DNA from: Guadua angustifolia
Lineage: Eukaryota > Streptophyta > Magnoliopsida > Poales > Poaceae
Assembly (NCBI GenBank): GCA_036346375.1
Contig: CM070512.1
Location: forward strand, 37,618,466 to 37,682,465
Direction: 5' to 3'
DNA: 64,000 nucleotides
The notes under the pieces are model-generated. The model saw nothing but the letters and a program-made list of their open reading frames with translations. It did no database searches and had not been told where the DNA came from. Made by a program: the position numbers and the translations under genes. Shown one piece after another: positions 22,211 to 32,179 of this stretch. Each line of letters opens with the position of its first letter. The stretch's first letter is position 1.

Positions 22211-24866
22211 TATCCACGATTACGACGCGCTTCAGACTCGTCCATATCGTTCCTAATACGCCGTGTCCTACGACGCCTGACTTTCTGCTTCAACATTTGG
22301 ATGTCCGGTACCCATCGATGCCCTGGAGGGGGGGGCCGCCGTGAACGATCCATCGACTCGGTACCCGTACACCTCGTTATGCCACGTGTTGAAAACACTT
22401 TGCTTGTAGTAGTAGTGGGAGATGTACGGACGACATGATCGGTGTGTCTACTTTCACGCGGCAATCACGCGAAAGCACGGCAAGTGCAGCAGGCGTGGCT
22501 TCTGGCAGGAGCACTCGCAGTCAGCAGCTCGGAGTACGCACAGATGGGAAGTCCTCTCCCGGTGGGCACCTCTTCGACCCCGGTCACCGCAGTGCACGTG
22601 GTACCTCCGCTCCACGCCACTCTCCGGTGTCAAGCGATGTGTCTATGCCTTCCGTGTCTTGTTGGCCATGTGCGTAGAGACAACCGCTGAGTACGACAAA
22701 GCGATTGTCCGACATACATGCAAGGAGGCCTTGTACCGCTCAACGAAATATCTTTGGGTGCTGGTAACACACCTCAACAATGCCAACCAACGGAAGGCAT
22801 CTCGCGCCTTTCATTACCCAGTTGTAAATCTCCGCCAGGTTGGTTGTCATTATTCCATAACGGGAACCGCCCTCGTCATGCAGAAGGGACCATTTCTCCA
22901 ACGGCTCGTGTCGTATCTAGTCCGTGAAACTCTTTATGCTTGTCCCCGCCCACGCCAATGTTTGCGCGCGTCGGTCGGGAGCGCGACAAGGGTGGGGTCA
23001 TCTCCTTGCTCGTGGTACACCATAGGGTTCCTCGATGAACTAGCGCCGCCCCTTGGATTCGATGATTGCTTATGGGTTAGTTCATCCAACGCCCTCCACA
23101 ATGAAGTCGAACTTCCTCCGCCGGTTCTGTTTGGTGTACCGCTTGAACATGTTCATAAGCTCCTTGTTCCTGAACTGATGGAAAAAATTGGCACCCATGT
23201 GCCTCATGCACCACCTGCTCTTCAGGTCTGGCCACTTTGCTGCTCCCACGACGTCGGACCCTTGTTGCATATCCACGATCGCCCTCAGCAACCCTGCATG
23301 TCGGTCATGGATGACACATACATCAGGGCGGTCCTGGACAATTGCCATCTTGACTCTTTCAAGAAACCAGTACCAGCTCTCCGTGTTTTCCCCCTCCACG
23401 AAGGCCAATGCGACCGGTAGAACCTGGTTGTTGGCATCCACCGCGATTGCAGTTAGAATCTGGCCCTTGTATTTCCCTGTGAGGAATGTGCCGTCCATGC
23501 AAATGACCAAGGCGACAGGTGTGGAAGGCATTTATGCATGCGCCGAGGGCTAAGAAGGCCCGCCGAAGACCCACTTGCCCGCCAGACGCACCATCCGCGG
23601 GAAACTCCGCAAGGTCGATGACCGTACCGGGATTCCTACTTGATATTGCCCTGAGCAAGTGTGGAATATTCTCGTAAGAAGCCTCGTATGTCCCGAACCG
23701 TATTTGCAAAGCTGTTCTTTTTGCTCTCCATGCCTTTCCGTAGCTAATCTTGTACTGAAACTCTCCTCGACGGCAGCTCGATAATGGATTGAGGTGCAGT
23801 GCGGATTGTCCACGATCGACCATAAACACATTTGCCACCCAAGTGGATGACAGATTGCGGTGCTCTGCCGCTTCTTCCAGCTTGGCGATTATGCTCATCA
23901 CTATGGAACATTTCCAGAGTCCCTCCACTTCCCCTTGTATGCATGCACCCGCCATGGGTACGAGTCAACTATGCACTTCACGTCGTAGTCTTTTTTGCTG
24001 GACTTCACTACCCTGAATTGCCGCCGAAGAGACATTGACCAGTACTTCACCGCATCCATCACAGCCTCCTTGTCTTTATATACGGCCCCCTGCGCGACCT
24101 CGTTCTCATGATACTCCCATGCATCTCTGTTCCCTTCATGCATTGTTAGGTCTTCGAAATTATAATTAGTCCACGCACTGGGGATAGGCACCTCAGGAGT
24201 ATTGTCCTCCTCGTCCGAGCGTTCGCCATCGGGGACTTCCTCATCCGCACGGTCCTCCTCCTCCATCAAGTCAACTATGTGCTCCACCTCCTCCCCCTCG
24301 TCGGCCACCCCCCGCGCCTCCACGGCTGCCTCCTCGGCCCCCCCGATCCCGTCGCCACCGCCAAGCTCGTGTCGCCCGTCTCCGGGGTCCTCGCCACCTT
24401 CATCATCGCATTGTTGCGTATCTGTCCTCCCCTCCTCCGTAATATCTACCCCGACATCACAAACCTCTGACACCGATGGAGGTACCTGGTACCAATCTAC
24501 CAGCAACATGAGCGCCCAGCCCCGCTCTACAGCGTACCCAACATAGCTCCTCCATGCCGATGTCGCGTTAATAGGAACCAGTTCTCCATAAAAAGTCTCG
24601 CAGACGGCTTACTACTGCTCTAACCCGCAATTAACACTGGGCATCCAAACTGAACATCCGAAACATCCACTCCAACAAACCCCTGTATGTCCTATCTCTC
24701 GACCTAGATATGCCACGATGATCATTGAAAATGCCGACAAATCGACTCCATCCAGGCCCTGTGCTATCTCCCCATCTCCATAGAATATTTGAAAATACAA
24801 TTTCTCGACATGTCGCCTACAATGTCGAACCGAAAAAATCATCATTTCTACATCTAACCACGTCAT
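22211..24866 (-). pseudogene. MULE transposase (MuDR/MURA type), multiply broken
   Basis: The N-terminal region is at 24866-24616 (EKLYFQIFYGDGEIAQGLDG), then two adjacent in-frame stops (24614-24609), then continued reading in the same frame (FYGELVPINATSAWRSYVGY). An acidic stretch precedes the MuDR DNA-binding region at about 24100-23920 (KDKEAVMDAVKYWSMSLRRQ, VDSYPWRVHAYKGKW). The catalytic MULE domain at about 23530-23090 holds CMDGTFLTGKYKGQIL, NTESWYWFLERVK and HDRHAGLLRAI. The segment KWSLLHDEGGSRYG with TTNLAEIYNWVMKGAR lies near 22900-22780. A SWIM-like finger is at about 22530-22470 (ADCECSCQKPRLLHLPCF), and the basic C-terminus (RRTRRIRNDMDESEARRNRG) ends at about 22211. At least four frame changes separate these pieces. 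The enzyme would cut and join MULE ends in the nucleus; this copy cannot. Confidence 0.85.
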
Positions 24867-24869
24867 GCA

Positions 24870-25500
24870 TTACTATATAAATGTTAAATTATATTGTCAA
24901 ATTTTTTTACTCTACTGATTTCTAACGGTGCCTAACATTTTCAAAATTTTCAACTCTACTAATTTCTAGCGTAGCACGGTGCCTGACGATATGTTCCTAC
25001 CCTACCATGTTTTTAAATATACTCTAAAATACTATGTATAAAACGAATGGTGATCATACTAAGAAATCCGACTATAAATAAGTAATTCGACTACCTGATT
25101 AGTTTTATATATTATTCATTTGACCTAATCGTAAAACCTGTATATATACATGACATAACGTACTTCCTATAATTTTTACGTCGCAATTTTCGAAACATTG
25201 CCCGCGTAACATATGGCTAACCTACCATGTTAATTTCATAATATTAAATTTCTACACAATCCTAATATTTTCAAACACTAAATACTACATTCATTTCTAA
25301 ATATTACCTAAAAAACCACCACATAAAATTAAAACTAAATATTAGACAATCCTAAATACAACATTATATTTCTAAATATTACATATAAAATTTCTACATA
25401 CTACATTGATTCTCTAAATTTCTAAATACTACATTTCTACATTTCTAAATATTACACAATACTAAAATTTCAAAAATATTACACATAAAAAATATGTACT
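24870..25500. other. AT-rich 5' region of the MULE
   Basis: Highly AT-rich with many short imperfect repeats of ctaaatattaca. No coding potential. It presumably contains the promoter region of the transposase gene, but no motif stands out. Confidence 0.5.
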
Positions 25501-25814
25501 TACCTTTACAAAACGCATGAATATTTTTTCCCTCTCTTTTTTTCCTCCCTTTTCTTCCTCTCTCTCTTTTTTCCCCTCTCCTTCCTCTTCTCTTCTTTCT
25601 TTTCTCCCACTCTGCTCTTCTCTTCAGGTCGCTCGGCGGCGCAAATGAGCTGAGAGGTTTCGCCGCGACGGGCTTTAAGACGCACCGATCGCCCCCTGCT
25701 GGGGCGATCGCCCCTGACTTGGGCGATGGCCACTCAAAACCCGCCACGTCGCGTGGTCTGGACGGCTCCCTCGAACGGCGGCTCGAAGAGCTGTTACCGA
25801 TCACATTCGCCCAC

Positions 25815-25936
25815 CGACGCCCCAAGATGGGCGATCGCCTGCATCTTGAGGCGATGGGCAGTAGATTTGCAATTTTAATCATGGCGATTAGTTTTGAAAT
25901 AAAGATTTAAAATAAATATTAAATAAAAAAAATTCC
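25815..25936 (-). repeat. MULE right terminal inverted repeat
   Basis: Inverted copy of 15501-15625. Upstream of it, 25680-25730, lie further GCGATCG/GGGCGAT motifs (cgatcgccccctgctggggc), mirrored near the left end at 15600-15710. The terminus lies about 55 bp from the first promoter element of the RPS12 gene. Confidence 0.8.
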
Positions 25937-25991
25937 TCCCCGTGGCTTTTTGTAACGCCGACGAGGGTCGTGGCGTGCGGCGGCCTAACAA

Positions 25992-26075
25992 AGCCCAGAA
26001 GGTCCGAATCGAAGAGACCTATAAACCTTCTTCTCCCACCCGTCTCCTCCCCACCACTCCTCGCGAAAACCCTAA
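25992..26075 (+). promoter_or_regulatory. RPS12 promoter elements: site II and telo-box
   Basis: AGCCCA (reverse of TGGGCT, site II, 25992-25997) and AAACCCTAA (telo-box, 26067-26075) lie 230 and 150 bp before the start codon. This pair is typical of plant ribosomal-protein promoters and couples them to growth through TCP-type factors. A pyrimidine-rich leader follows. Confidence 0.7.
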
Positions 26076-26224
26076 CGCCGCCGCTCTCCAACCTCCGCAA
26101 GGTGGCGGCGCTGGCCTTTCTTACCGTGCTCTTCTTCTTCTTCCTCGCGGATCCTTCTAACATTTCTCTTTCTTGCTCCCCAGATCTAACCTTGGCAATT
26201 GGCCCGGTGCTCGGAGCGCAGGAG

Positions 26225-27384
26225 ATGGCGTAAGTTCCCTGCTCCCACACCGAAATCTTGGCTGCGCTCGTTTCTTGAATCTTGATTGGCTAATGGCGCA
26301 TTAGGTCATAGTTTCCGAGTGTTCTCGTGGTAGCTCGTTGTTAACAGGGTGCATACATTTGGCATGTCTCTGCAATTGTTACGGAGTGCTCGTCTTTTGT
26401 CTCCTCCATTCGGGCATAGTCAAGTCTTAGCATGTGCTTCGAACTGCTATGGATAAAAAACTTATCTTGTGAGTTGCGACTGTTTGGTTCCCTGTCGATG
26501 AATGGATACTGGTGTTGTCGTGGGTGCAGTTACATGAAATTTCATCTTATTTGCAAGCTGGTGGCGGTTGTTTGGGGGAACAAAACATTACCTGTGGTAC
26601 GAGTGAATGTTATTTTTTCGGTGGATTTGTAATATGAGAATCGGGTCTTTTACTGCATTCACGATTCTTGAACAGATTCAAGTATGCGTGATTCACTGCT
26701 TATATGTTGTTCAGGCTTCAATTTGTTGGTCTAATTACTAAATGACTGCTAACTGAACCTAATTATCGCAGCTAAGAGCGCTGTTAACCAGGTTTGGTAT
26801 TCTATAGGATTTCCTTGTTTATTTTTATGCTTTTTAATAACTTCCATTTAGTGTGCCTATCTAACCAATGGCGATAGATAATTTTGGTTTTGCATTGGTT
26901 GATCCAGATCTCGTAATTTAGAGTAGATAACTACATACATGCCGAAGTTCTTTATCCTCGGTAACTAAAGTCCAGCCGCACCCAGATATAGACAACTAAG
27001 TAACAAATTTCAATCGTTTGAATTGGGTGAAGCACAGATTTGTTAGTATTGGTAGTTATGTTCTTTTTGACTGGATTCTTTAATATTTCCTAACTTTGCA
27101 GGGAGGAGACCCCAGTTGAGGCACCGACCCCGGTTCTTGGAGAGCCGATGGACTTGATGACTGCTCTGCAGCTCGTGATGAAGAAGTCAAGTGCTCATGA
27201 TGGGCTTGTGAAGGGGCTCCGTGAGGCTGCCAAGGCCATTGAGAAGCATGCCGCTCAGCTTTGCGTGCTTGCTGAGGACTGTGACCAGCCCGATTATGTC
27301 AAGATGGTTAAGGCACTCTGCGCTGAGCACAATGTTCACCTTGTTACTGTTCCTAGTGCAAAGACCCTTGGCGAGTGGGCAGGG
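26225..27384 (+). CDS. RPS12: 40S ribosomal protein S12, exons 1-2; 3' exon(s) not found
   Basis: Exon 1 codes only ATGGC (26225-26229, donor GTAAGT). An 872-bp intron with a T-rich acceptor leads to exon 2 (27102-27384, donor GTGAGT). The join gives MAEETPVEAP, then TPVLGEPMDLMTALQLVMKK, ending LGEWAG: 96 codons of a roughly 140-residue protein, with no frame damage. S12 is a small-subunit ribosomal protein of the L7Ae family. The expected C-terminal part (KIDSEGKARKVVG region of the family) is not visible in 27.4-28.1 kb, where unrelated repeated and retroelement-like sequence follows. The gene is therefore truncated, or its last exon lies beyond inserted elements. The intact promoter suggests recent truncation. 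Confidence 0.85.
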
Positions 27385-27390
27385 GTGAGT

Positions 27391-28100
27391 TAGAGAATGC
27401 TTCAAAATATTCTACCTTGTTATTGGAGTTTTCATTTTTAGCATTCAGTTGATGGCTTGTACAATGCATTACTATCGTTGATAGCGGAGAATGTGCAATG
27501 CTTCACTATTGTTGATAGCGGAGAATGTACAGTGCTTCACTTTAGGCTTTTATTTTGGAGAACATTCCATTCTTCACCTTGCTTTGTTGTGATTTTTTCC
27601 CTGGCAGTTCGCTGTATTGTTGATAGGGGAGAACATTCCATTCTTCACCTTGCTTTGGGAGTACCTCTCGGAGAATGGCATCCCTGTTCTCGGAACAATC
27701 CCCCAGGGTTTGAAGATTACAAGACGAAGATTAATAAAGGCACGCAGCCTGCTGTGGGAAAAGAAAAGGAAGGGGCTAATAGCTCACCCGGATCAGTCGG
27801 GCACTCTCGATGGCGTGCTTATAAAACTCCTCCCTCATCTTCCCCTCATCTTTGTTGCCGAAAGCTTCCCATTCGTCCTCCTCATTGCGAAGTATGATTC
27901 GTACTGGAGGCTGGGGGGGGGGGGAGGGAGGGGGGATCGCTGGGGATCTCGAGGTATTTCCTCTGTTAGAGGGGAGGAGCACGTGGTGAGCTCTAGGGCC
28001 ATTGACCTTGTAGTTGGCTCGGGCAGAGTGCTTGGCAATGGTGAGGGCGTCTTCAATACGGGACCCGCCTTGGTGCCCCCGGGTTTTGATCCGGCAGTCA
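27391..28100. other. Region after RPS12 exon 2: short repeats, unidentified sequence
   Basis: The motif tgatagcggagaatgt with gcttcact is repeated near 27478 and 27516, and gagaacattccattcttcac occurs at about 27558 and 27630. From 27650 an open frame (EYLSENGIPVLGTIPQGLK) continues for about 40 codons without a family I recognise. A G-run lies at 27913-27925. I cannot find the missing RPS12 exon here. Confidence 0.5.
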
Positions 28101-29034
28101 GCAAAGCAGTGTCGGCCTGATCCGGATCAGCTTTGTTGCTCTCAGGTATGGTGGCAGTCGACGAGGTCGCCCTTGCTTGGTCCGCAGCACTCTCATCCCT
28201 GGCCCCCTAAGGTGTCTTGGTCGGCGCATCCACAGGAACTTGGTTCGATGACACCCTGTAAAAAGAAGTCAGAGCACAAACCAGCAGAGCAAGAGTAAGA
28301 GTCGATAGGGAGACTAACCTGTCGGACTTCTTTATCCTCACTGTGGACACCTTCCGGGTGGCTGAACCACTCGGAGGGGGTCTGGTTTCGTGCTAGCCGT
28401 GGGAGAGAGAGAAGTCGACCGTGCTGATTGTTCGGTCGTAGGATCTCGTATTGCTGAGTCCCCAGTCGGACGGGGTGCCTTCTGAGATCCCTCGGTCGCC
28501 GGCTTCTTTCCCTTCTCGGCACCTGGCTCCTTGGGATCGTCGGGCCCTTTTCGAGTGGCTGAACCGCTCGAAGGGGGATCCGGTTTCGTGCTAGGCCTTG
28601 GAAAAGGCGTGTGGCATGCCGGCCTCGCCGTGTACGATGCCGGGGGCTCCTTAATCGTTGGACCCCTAGCCGAGCGCGAAGACCCTGGAGTCTCCTCAGT
28701 TGCTAGTTTCTTCCCCTTCTTAGCACTCGGCTCTCCAGCCGAAGAGCCGACAGGCCGTCACCACTACAGAACACCACATCACTGCCGGTTCCAAACTGGC
28801 ATCACTGCCGGGTATTGGAACCGCAAGACGCAATCGGCGATGGATCAGACTATCACTGCCGGTTGTGGAACCGGCAGTGATAGTTTGTATAACTGCCGGT
28901 TCTAGTTGGAACCGGCAGTGATAGTATAAATCCAAAAATTGCTTGATAAAATCAAAAAATATACTTATTTGCACCTGAACCAACATGTATTCACTATTAC
29001 GCACGATCACGCGTCACAAGTCACAAGTCACGCG

Positions 29035-29108
29035 ATTGCTAGGATTTGAACTTGTGACCTACTGCTTCGCGTAAACACTCCTTACCATCTCACCTAACAC
29101 ACACTTCT
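29035..29108 (-). ncRNA. tRNA-like (SINE-like) segment within CACTA B
   Basis: The minus strand reads TTAGGTGAGATGGTAAGGAG (A-box-like, compare TRGYNNARNNGG), and about 35 bp later CACAAGTTCAAATCCTAGCA (B-box-like, compare GGTTCGANTCC). Spacing fits a tRNA-derived pol III promoter, but no acceptor-stem pairing was established. It is probably a SINE head or tRNA remnant captured by the element. Confidence 0.45.
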
Positions 29109-29149
29109 CAACTAGTATAAGATATATGTTCTTTTTATCCCTTCGCATC

Positions 29150-30165
29150 CGAAAGTTTCAACGATTATTTGGACATTCAAATGACTTCAAATAAAAAAGT
29201 TGTCAACTACAAAGTTGTAGATCTCATCGAGAGCTACAATTTTCATATAAATTTTATCTTCATTCGACTTCGTATGCAAAAGTTATGATTTTTTCAAAAA
29301 ATAGTATCATTGCTGGTTCGATTCCGAACCGGCAGTAATAATATTATCACTGCCGGTTTAGTCTCACCGACAGTTCGTATTCCGAACAGGCTAATAATTT
29401 TAAAAAATCATAACTTTTACATACGAAGTTGGATGGAGACAAAACTTATATGAAAATTGTAGCTCTCGATGAGATCTACAACTTTGTAGTTGACATATTT
29501 GAAGTCATTTAGATATCCAAATAATCATTGACAACTTTTATGTCTACATTTTCAAAAGTTTCAACGATTGTTTGGACGTCTAAATGACTTCAAATAAAAA
29601 AGTTGTCAACCACAAAGTTGTAGATCTCATCGAGAGCTACAATTTTCATATAAATTTTGTCTCCATCCGACTTCGTATGCAAGCGTTATGATTTTTTCAA
29701 AAAATATTATCACTGCCGGTTCGGAATTGAACCGGCAGTGATACCATTATCATTACCGATTCTTGTTGAGAGTCGGCAGTGATAATAGTCTCACCGACCG
29801 TTCGGATTCCAAATAGGCGGTGATAATATTTTTAAAAAATCATAACTTTTATACGGAGTCGGATGAAGACAAAATTTATATGAAAATTGCAACTCTCGAT
29901 GAGATCTACAACTTTGTAGTTGACAACTTTTAAATTTTAAGTCATTTAGACATCCAAATAATTGTTGACAACTTTTATCCCTACATATCCGAAAGTTTCA
30001 ACGATTATTTGGACGTCTAAATCACTTCAAATAAGAAAGTTACCAACTACTCAACTACAAAGTTTTAGATCTCATCGAGAGCTATAATTTTCATATAAAT
30101 TTTATCTCCATCCGACTCCATATGCAAAAGTTATGATTTTTTTCAAAAATATTATCATCGCTAGG
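29150..30165. repeat. Alternating inverted-repeat array in CACTA B
   Basis: A unit of about 170 bp (acaaagttgtagatctcatc gagagctacaattttcatat ... ttatgattttttcaaaaaat) lies in + orientation at about 29160, 29555 and 29995 and in - orientation at about 29400-29550 and 29830-29960. Units are separated by CACTGCCGGTT-type motifs. Any transcript could fold into long imperfect hairpins. Confidence 0.85.
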
Positions 30166-30953
30166 TTCGATTCGAACGGCAAGTGATAATAACTTATCAC
30201 TACCGGTTAATAACTTATCACTACTGGTTTTTAAGAAGAACCGCAATAATAGTGTCATTGCGGTTTAGCTTTTGAACCGGCAAAAGTGTTATCCTTTGTC
30301 GGTTCTAGCGAACCGGCAGTGATAGACCGGCAAGAAAGAGGTTTTTTGTAGTAGTGCGTTTTCTCTCAGTACTTTTGTGCTGAGGGATGTTGGGGAGTGA
30401 AGCGTCAGAGAAAAAGGCGACTCGATCCTGGAAAAAGGCGACAAGCGCGGGGTTAGTCAGCATCAAGTCAGAGGTCGATAATCAGAGACAAGCAGGTATA
30501 AAAATGCTCACCTCAGGAGGGGGGTGTGTCAAAGTGAAGGCCTTCGAGCGCCCCTTGAGGCGGATTTCGATGCTCGATCTTGAAAAAATCACTCATCTGG
30601 TCGATCAGCATATCTCTTGAAACGGGTTCGGGCGCTTCCCATGTGGGGTCGTTTTCTCCACTATATTCGAATCTCGGGTGGACTTGCTCCTTGAGAGGTT
30701 GTATTCTGCGGCAGGCGAAGTTGACCAAAATATCGACTCCGGTCAGCCCAGTTTCCTTTAGCTTAATGATTAATTCCATGAGCTCTTCGACCTGGTCCAT
30801 TCCACTATCTGGAGGAGTTGTGATCCAAGAAGGAGAAATTGTGGGTGTGATTCCAGCAAAAGGAGGGAGAAAAGGCTTGGGATTGGTGCAGTAGAACCAT
30901 TCTCGGTGCCAATCTTTGTTAGAAGATTTGAAGGGAATAAAAAAATAAGACTT

Positions 30954-32179
30954 CTTTGACCAAAATCACTGAAAAAATCTTAGAGAAATGTGGTGGTGTA
31001 CCATTGGCCATTATTACTATAGCAAGCCTAGTAGCTAATAAACCGATGCACCAACAGGAATGGGAGAAGGTTAATAAGTCTATCAGTGCTGGAATGGAAA
31101 AATGCCTGGATGTGGACAACATGAGTAAGATATTGAGTCTCAGCTACTATGATCTTCCCCCTCATTTGAAGACTTGCATGTTGTATCTAAGCAAATATCG
31201 GGAAGATATGGTGATTAAAAGGGATATTTTGGTATCAAGTTGGATAGCAGAGGGTTTCATTATCGATGAGGGACAAGCTGCAGGAGCACGCTTGCAGGAT
31301 GTAGGAGACTCTTACTTCAACGAGCTCATTAACAGAAGCTTGATCCAGCCAGTGAATGAGGAATACCCTCATAGAGAAGACGACCAGGTGCATGCTTGCC
31401 GAGTGCATGACATGCTGCTCGAACTATTAAATCAGTTGTCAGCTGAAGATGAAGGCTTTGTTAGCACATTATATTTAGATGGTGAGCAAGCTCTAGGTAC
31501 AGAAGAAGAAGATTCGCCGGCTATACCTCCACAATAGTAGCAATACCTTTTTCTCGACGGAAGCAAGAGAGTAGTTGTCCCAATTGAGGTCTCTTACTGT
31601 CTTCGGCCGTGTTGATTCCATGCCACCCCTGTCAACCTTTCGAGTTCTGCGTGTGTTACAGCTACAATACTACTATAATCTAGAGAACAATCATCTTAAG
31701 GATCTCGGCAACTTGCGTCTCCTGAGGTTTCTTCGGCTACACAGTATCAAAGAAATCCCAGAGAGTATAGGGAATCTACAGTTTCTGCACACGTTGGATG
31801 TTACAGTAGGTTTTGATCATGAAGTACAATTGCCAGTCTTTTGTTAACCTAGGACAACAGATTCGGCTGATTAGTCGCAGAGTGAGGCTGCCACAAGGTA
31901 TGACTCCAGGGAATATGAAATCTCTGCAGGAGGTGATAGGCATCTATATCGTCAACGAGTACGAAATGCAAGAGATTGGTACTCTGACTGAGCCGAGGGT
32001 CCTTCGTATTGAGGTCGATATAGATACGGTGGATAATGGAAATTGCAGGGAAGCCTTTCTCAAGTGTCTGCAGAGGTGCAACAAATTACAAGATCTCGAC
32101 ATAACAGTGGAATTCACAATATTTGTATCCCTAGATTTCATGCAAGGGGTTCCTTCCGGTCTCCAAAGGTTCGTGAGCA
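30954..32179 (+). pseudogene. NLR exon 2 copy, truncated and frameshifted
   Basis: Closely similar to the exon at 8361-10362 but starting abruptly inside NB-ARC, just before CGGVPLAI. It keeps PPHLKTCMLYLSKYREDMVI, an MHD-type motif (CRVHDMLLELL) and several LRRs (LRVLQLQ, LRLLRFLRLHSIKEIPESIG). Frame changes occur near 31500 and 31840, and similarity ends at about 32179 within the LRR region (after FMQGVPSGLQRFVS). Kinase-2 and earlier parts are missing: the left border abuts the gag-like relic, with 'tttgac' shared at the junction. It is non-functional. Confidence 0.9.

Larger units (their letters stand above)
15501..25936 (-). mobile_element. Mutator-like element (MULE), 10.4 kb, with three gene relics
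   Basis: The left end (15501 onward, ggaattttttatttaatatt) is repeated in inverted orientation at the right end (25936 backward). The similarity extends over about 125 bp through aaaactaatcgcc and gggcgatcgcc, giving long TIRs of Mutator type. Inside, all genes are on the minus strand: a MULE transposase (24866-22211), a plant mobile domain gene (21869-19280) and a zinc-motif gene (about 18250-17163). No 9-bp target duplication matches (ctctcccta left, tccccgtgg right), so the copy is old, or the exact ends are slightly off. Frame breaks in every gene mean it is not autonomous now. Confidence 0.8.
28759..30356. mobile_element. CACTA element B, complete, non-autonomous (1598 bp)
   Basis: The left end reads CACCACTACAGAAC and the reverse of the right end reads CACTACTACAAAAA. 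CGT is duplicated at 28756-28758 and 30357-30359. Subterminal ACTGCCGGTT/AACCGGCAGT motifs occur at both ends, the same motif as in CACTA A, so B is probably mobilised by the same family. No protein is encoded; the interior is an alternating inverted-repeat array plus a tRNA-like segment. Confidence 0.88.
28101..30952 (-). pseudogene. Gypsy-type transposon gag-like relic (PF04195-type), split by CACTA B
   Basis: On the minus strand, 30952-30510 reads WHREWFYCTNPKPFLPPFAG and then LKETGLTGVDILVNFACRRI, QPLKEQVHPRFEYSGENDP. This is the pattern of the plant 'putative gypsy type transposon' domain found near the N-terminus of Ty3 gag polyproteins. Sequence on the other side of CACTA B (28758-28101) is lysine/serine/proline-rich and looks like its continuation. 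It includes a duplicated block (gtggctgaaccactcggagg at 28358 and its copy near 28555). No LTRs or pol are visible. Its upper end abuts the NLR copy at about 30953. Confidence 0.6.

Noticed and set aside
15492..25945. 9-bp target site duplication of the MULE
   Set aside because: The flanking 9-mers (ctctcccta and tccccgtgg) do not match well enough to claim a duplication.
27617..28120. 167-codon open frame after RPS12 exon 2
   Set aside because: No recognisable family; it does not resemble the missing S12 C-terminus and contains a G-run.
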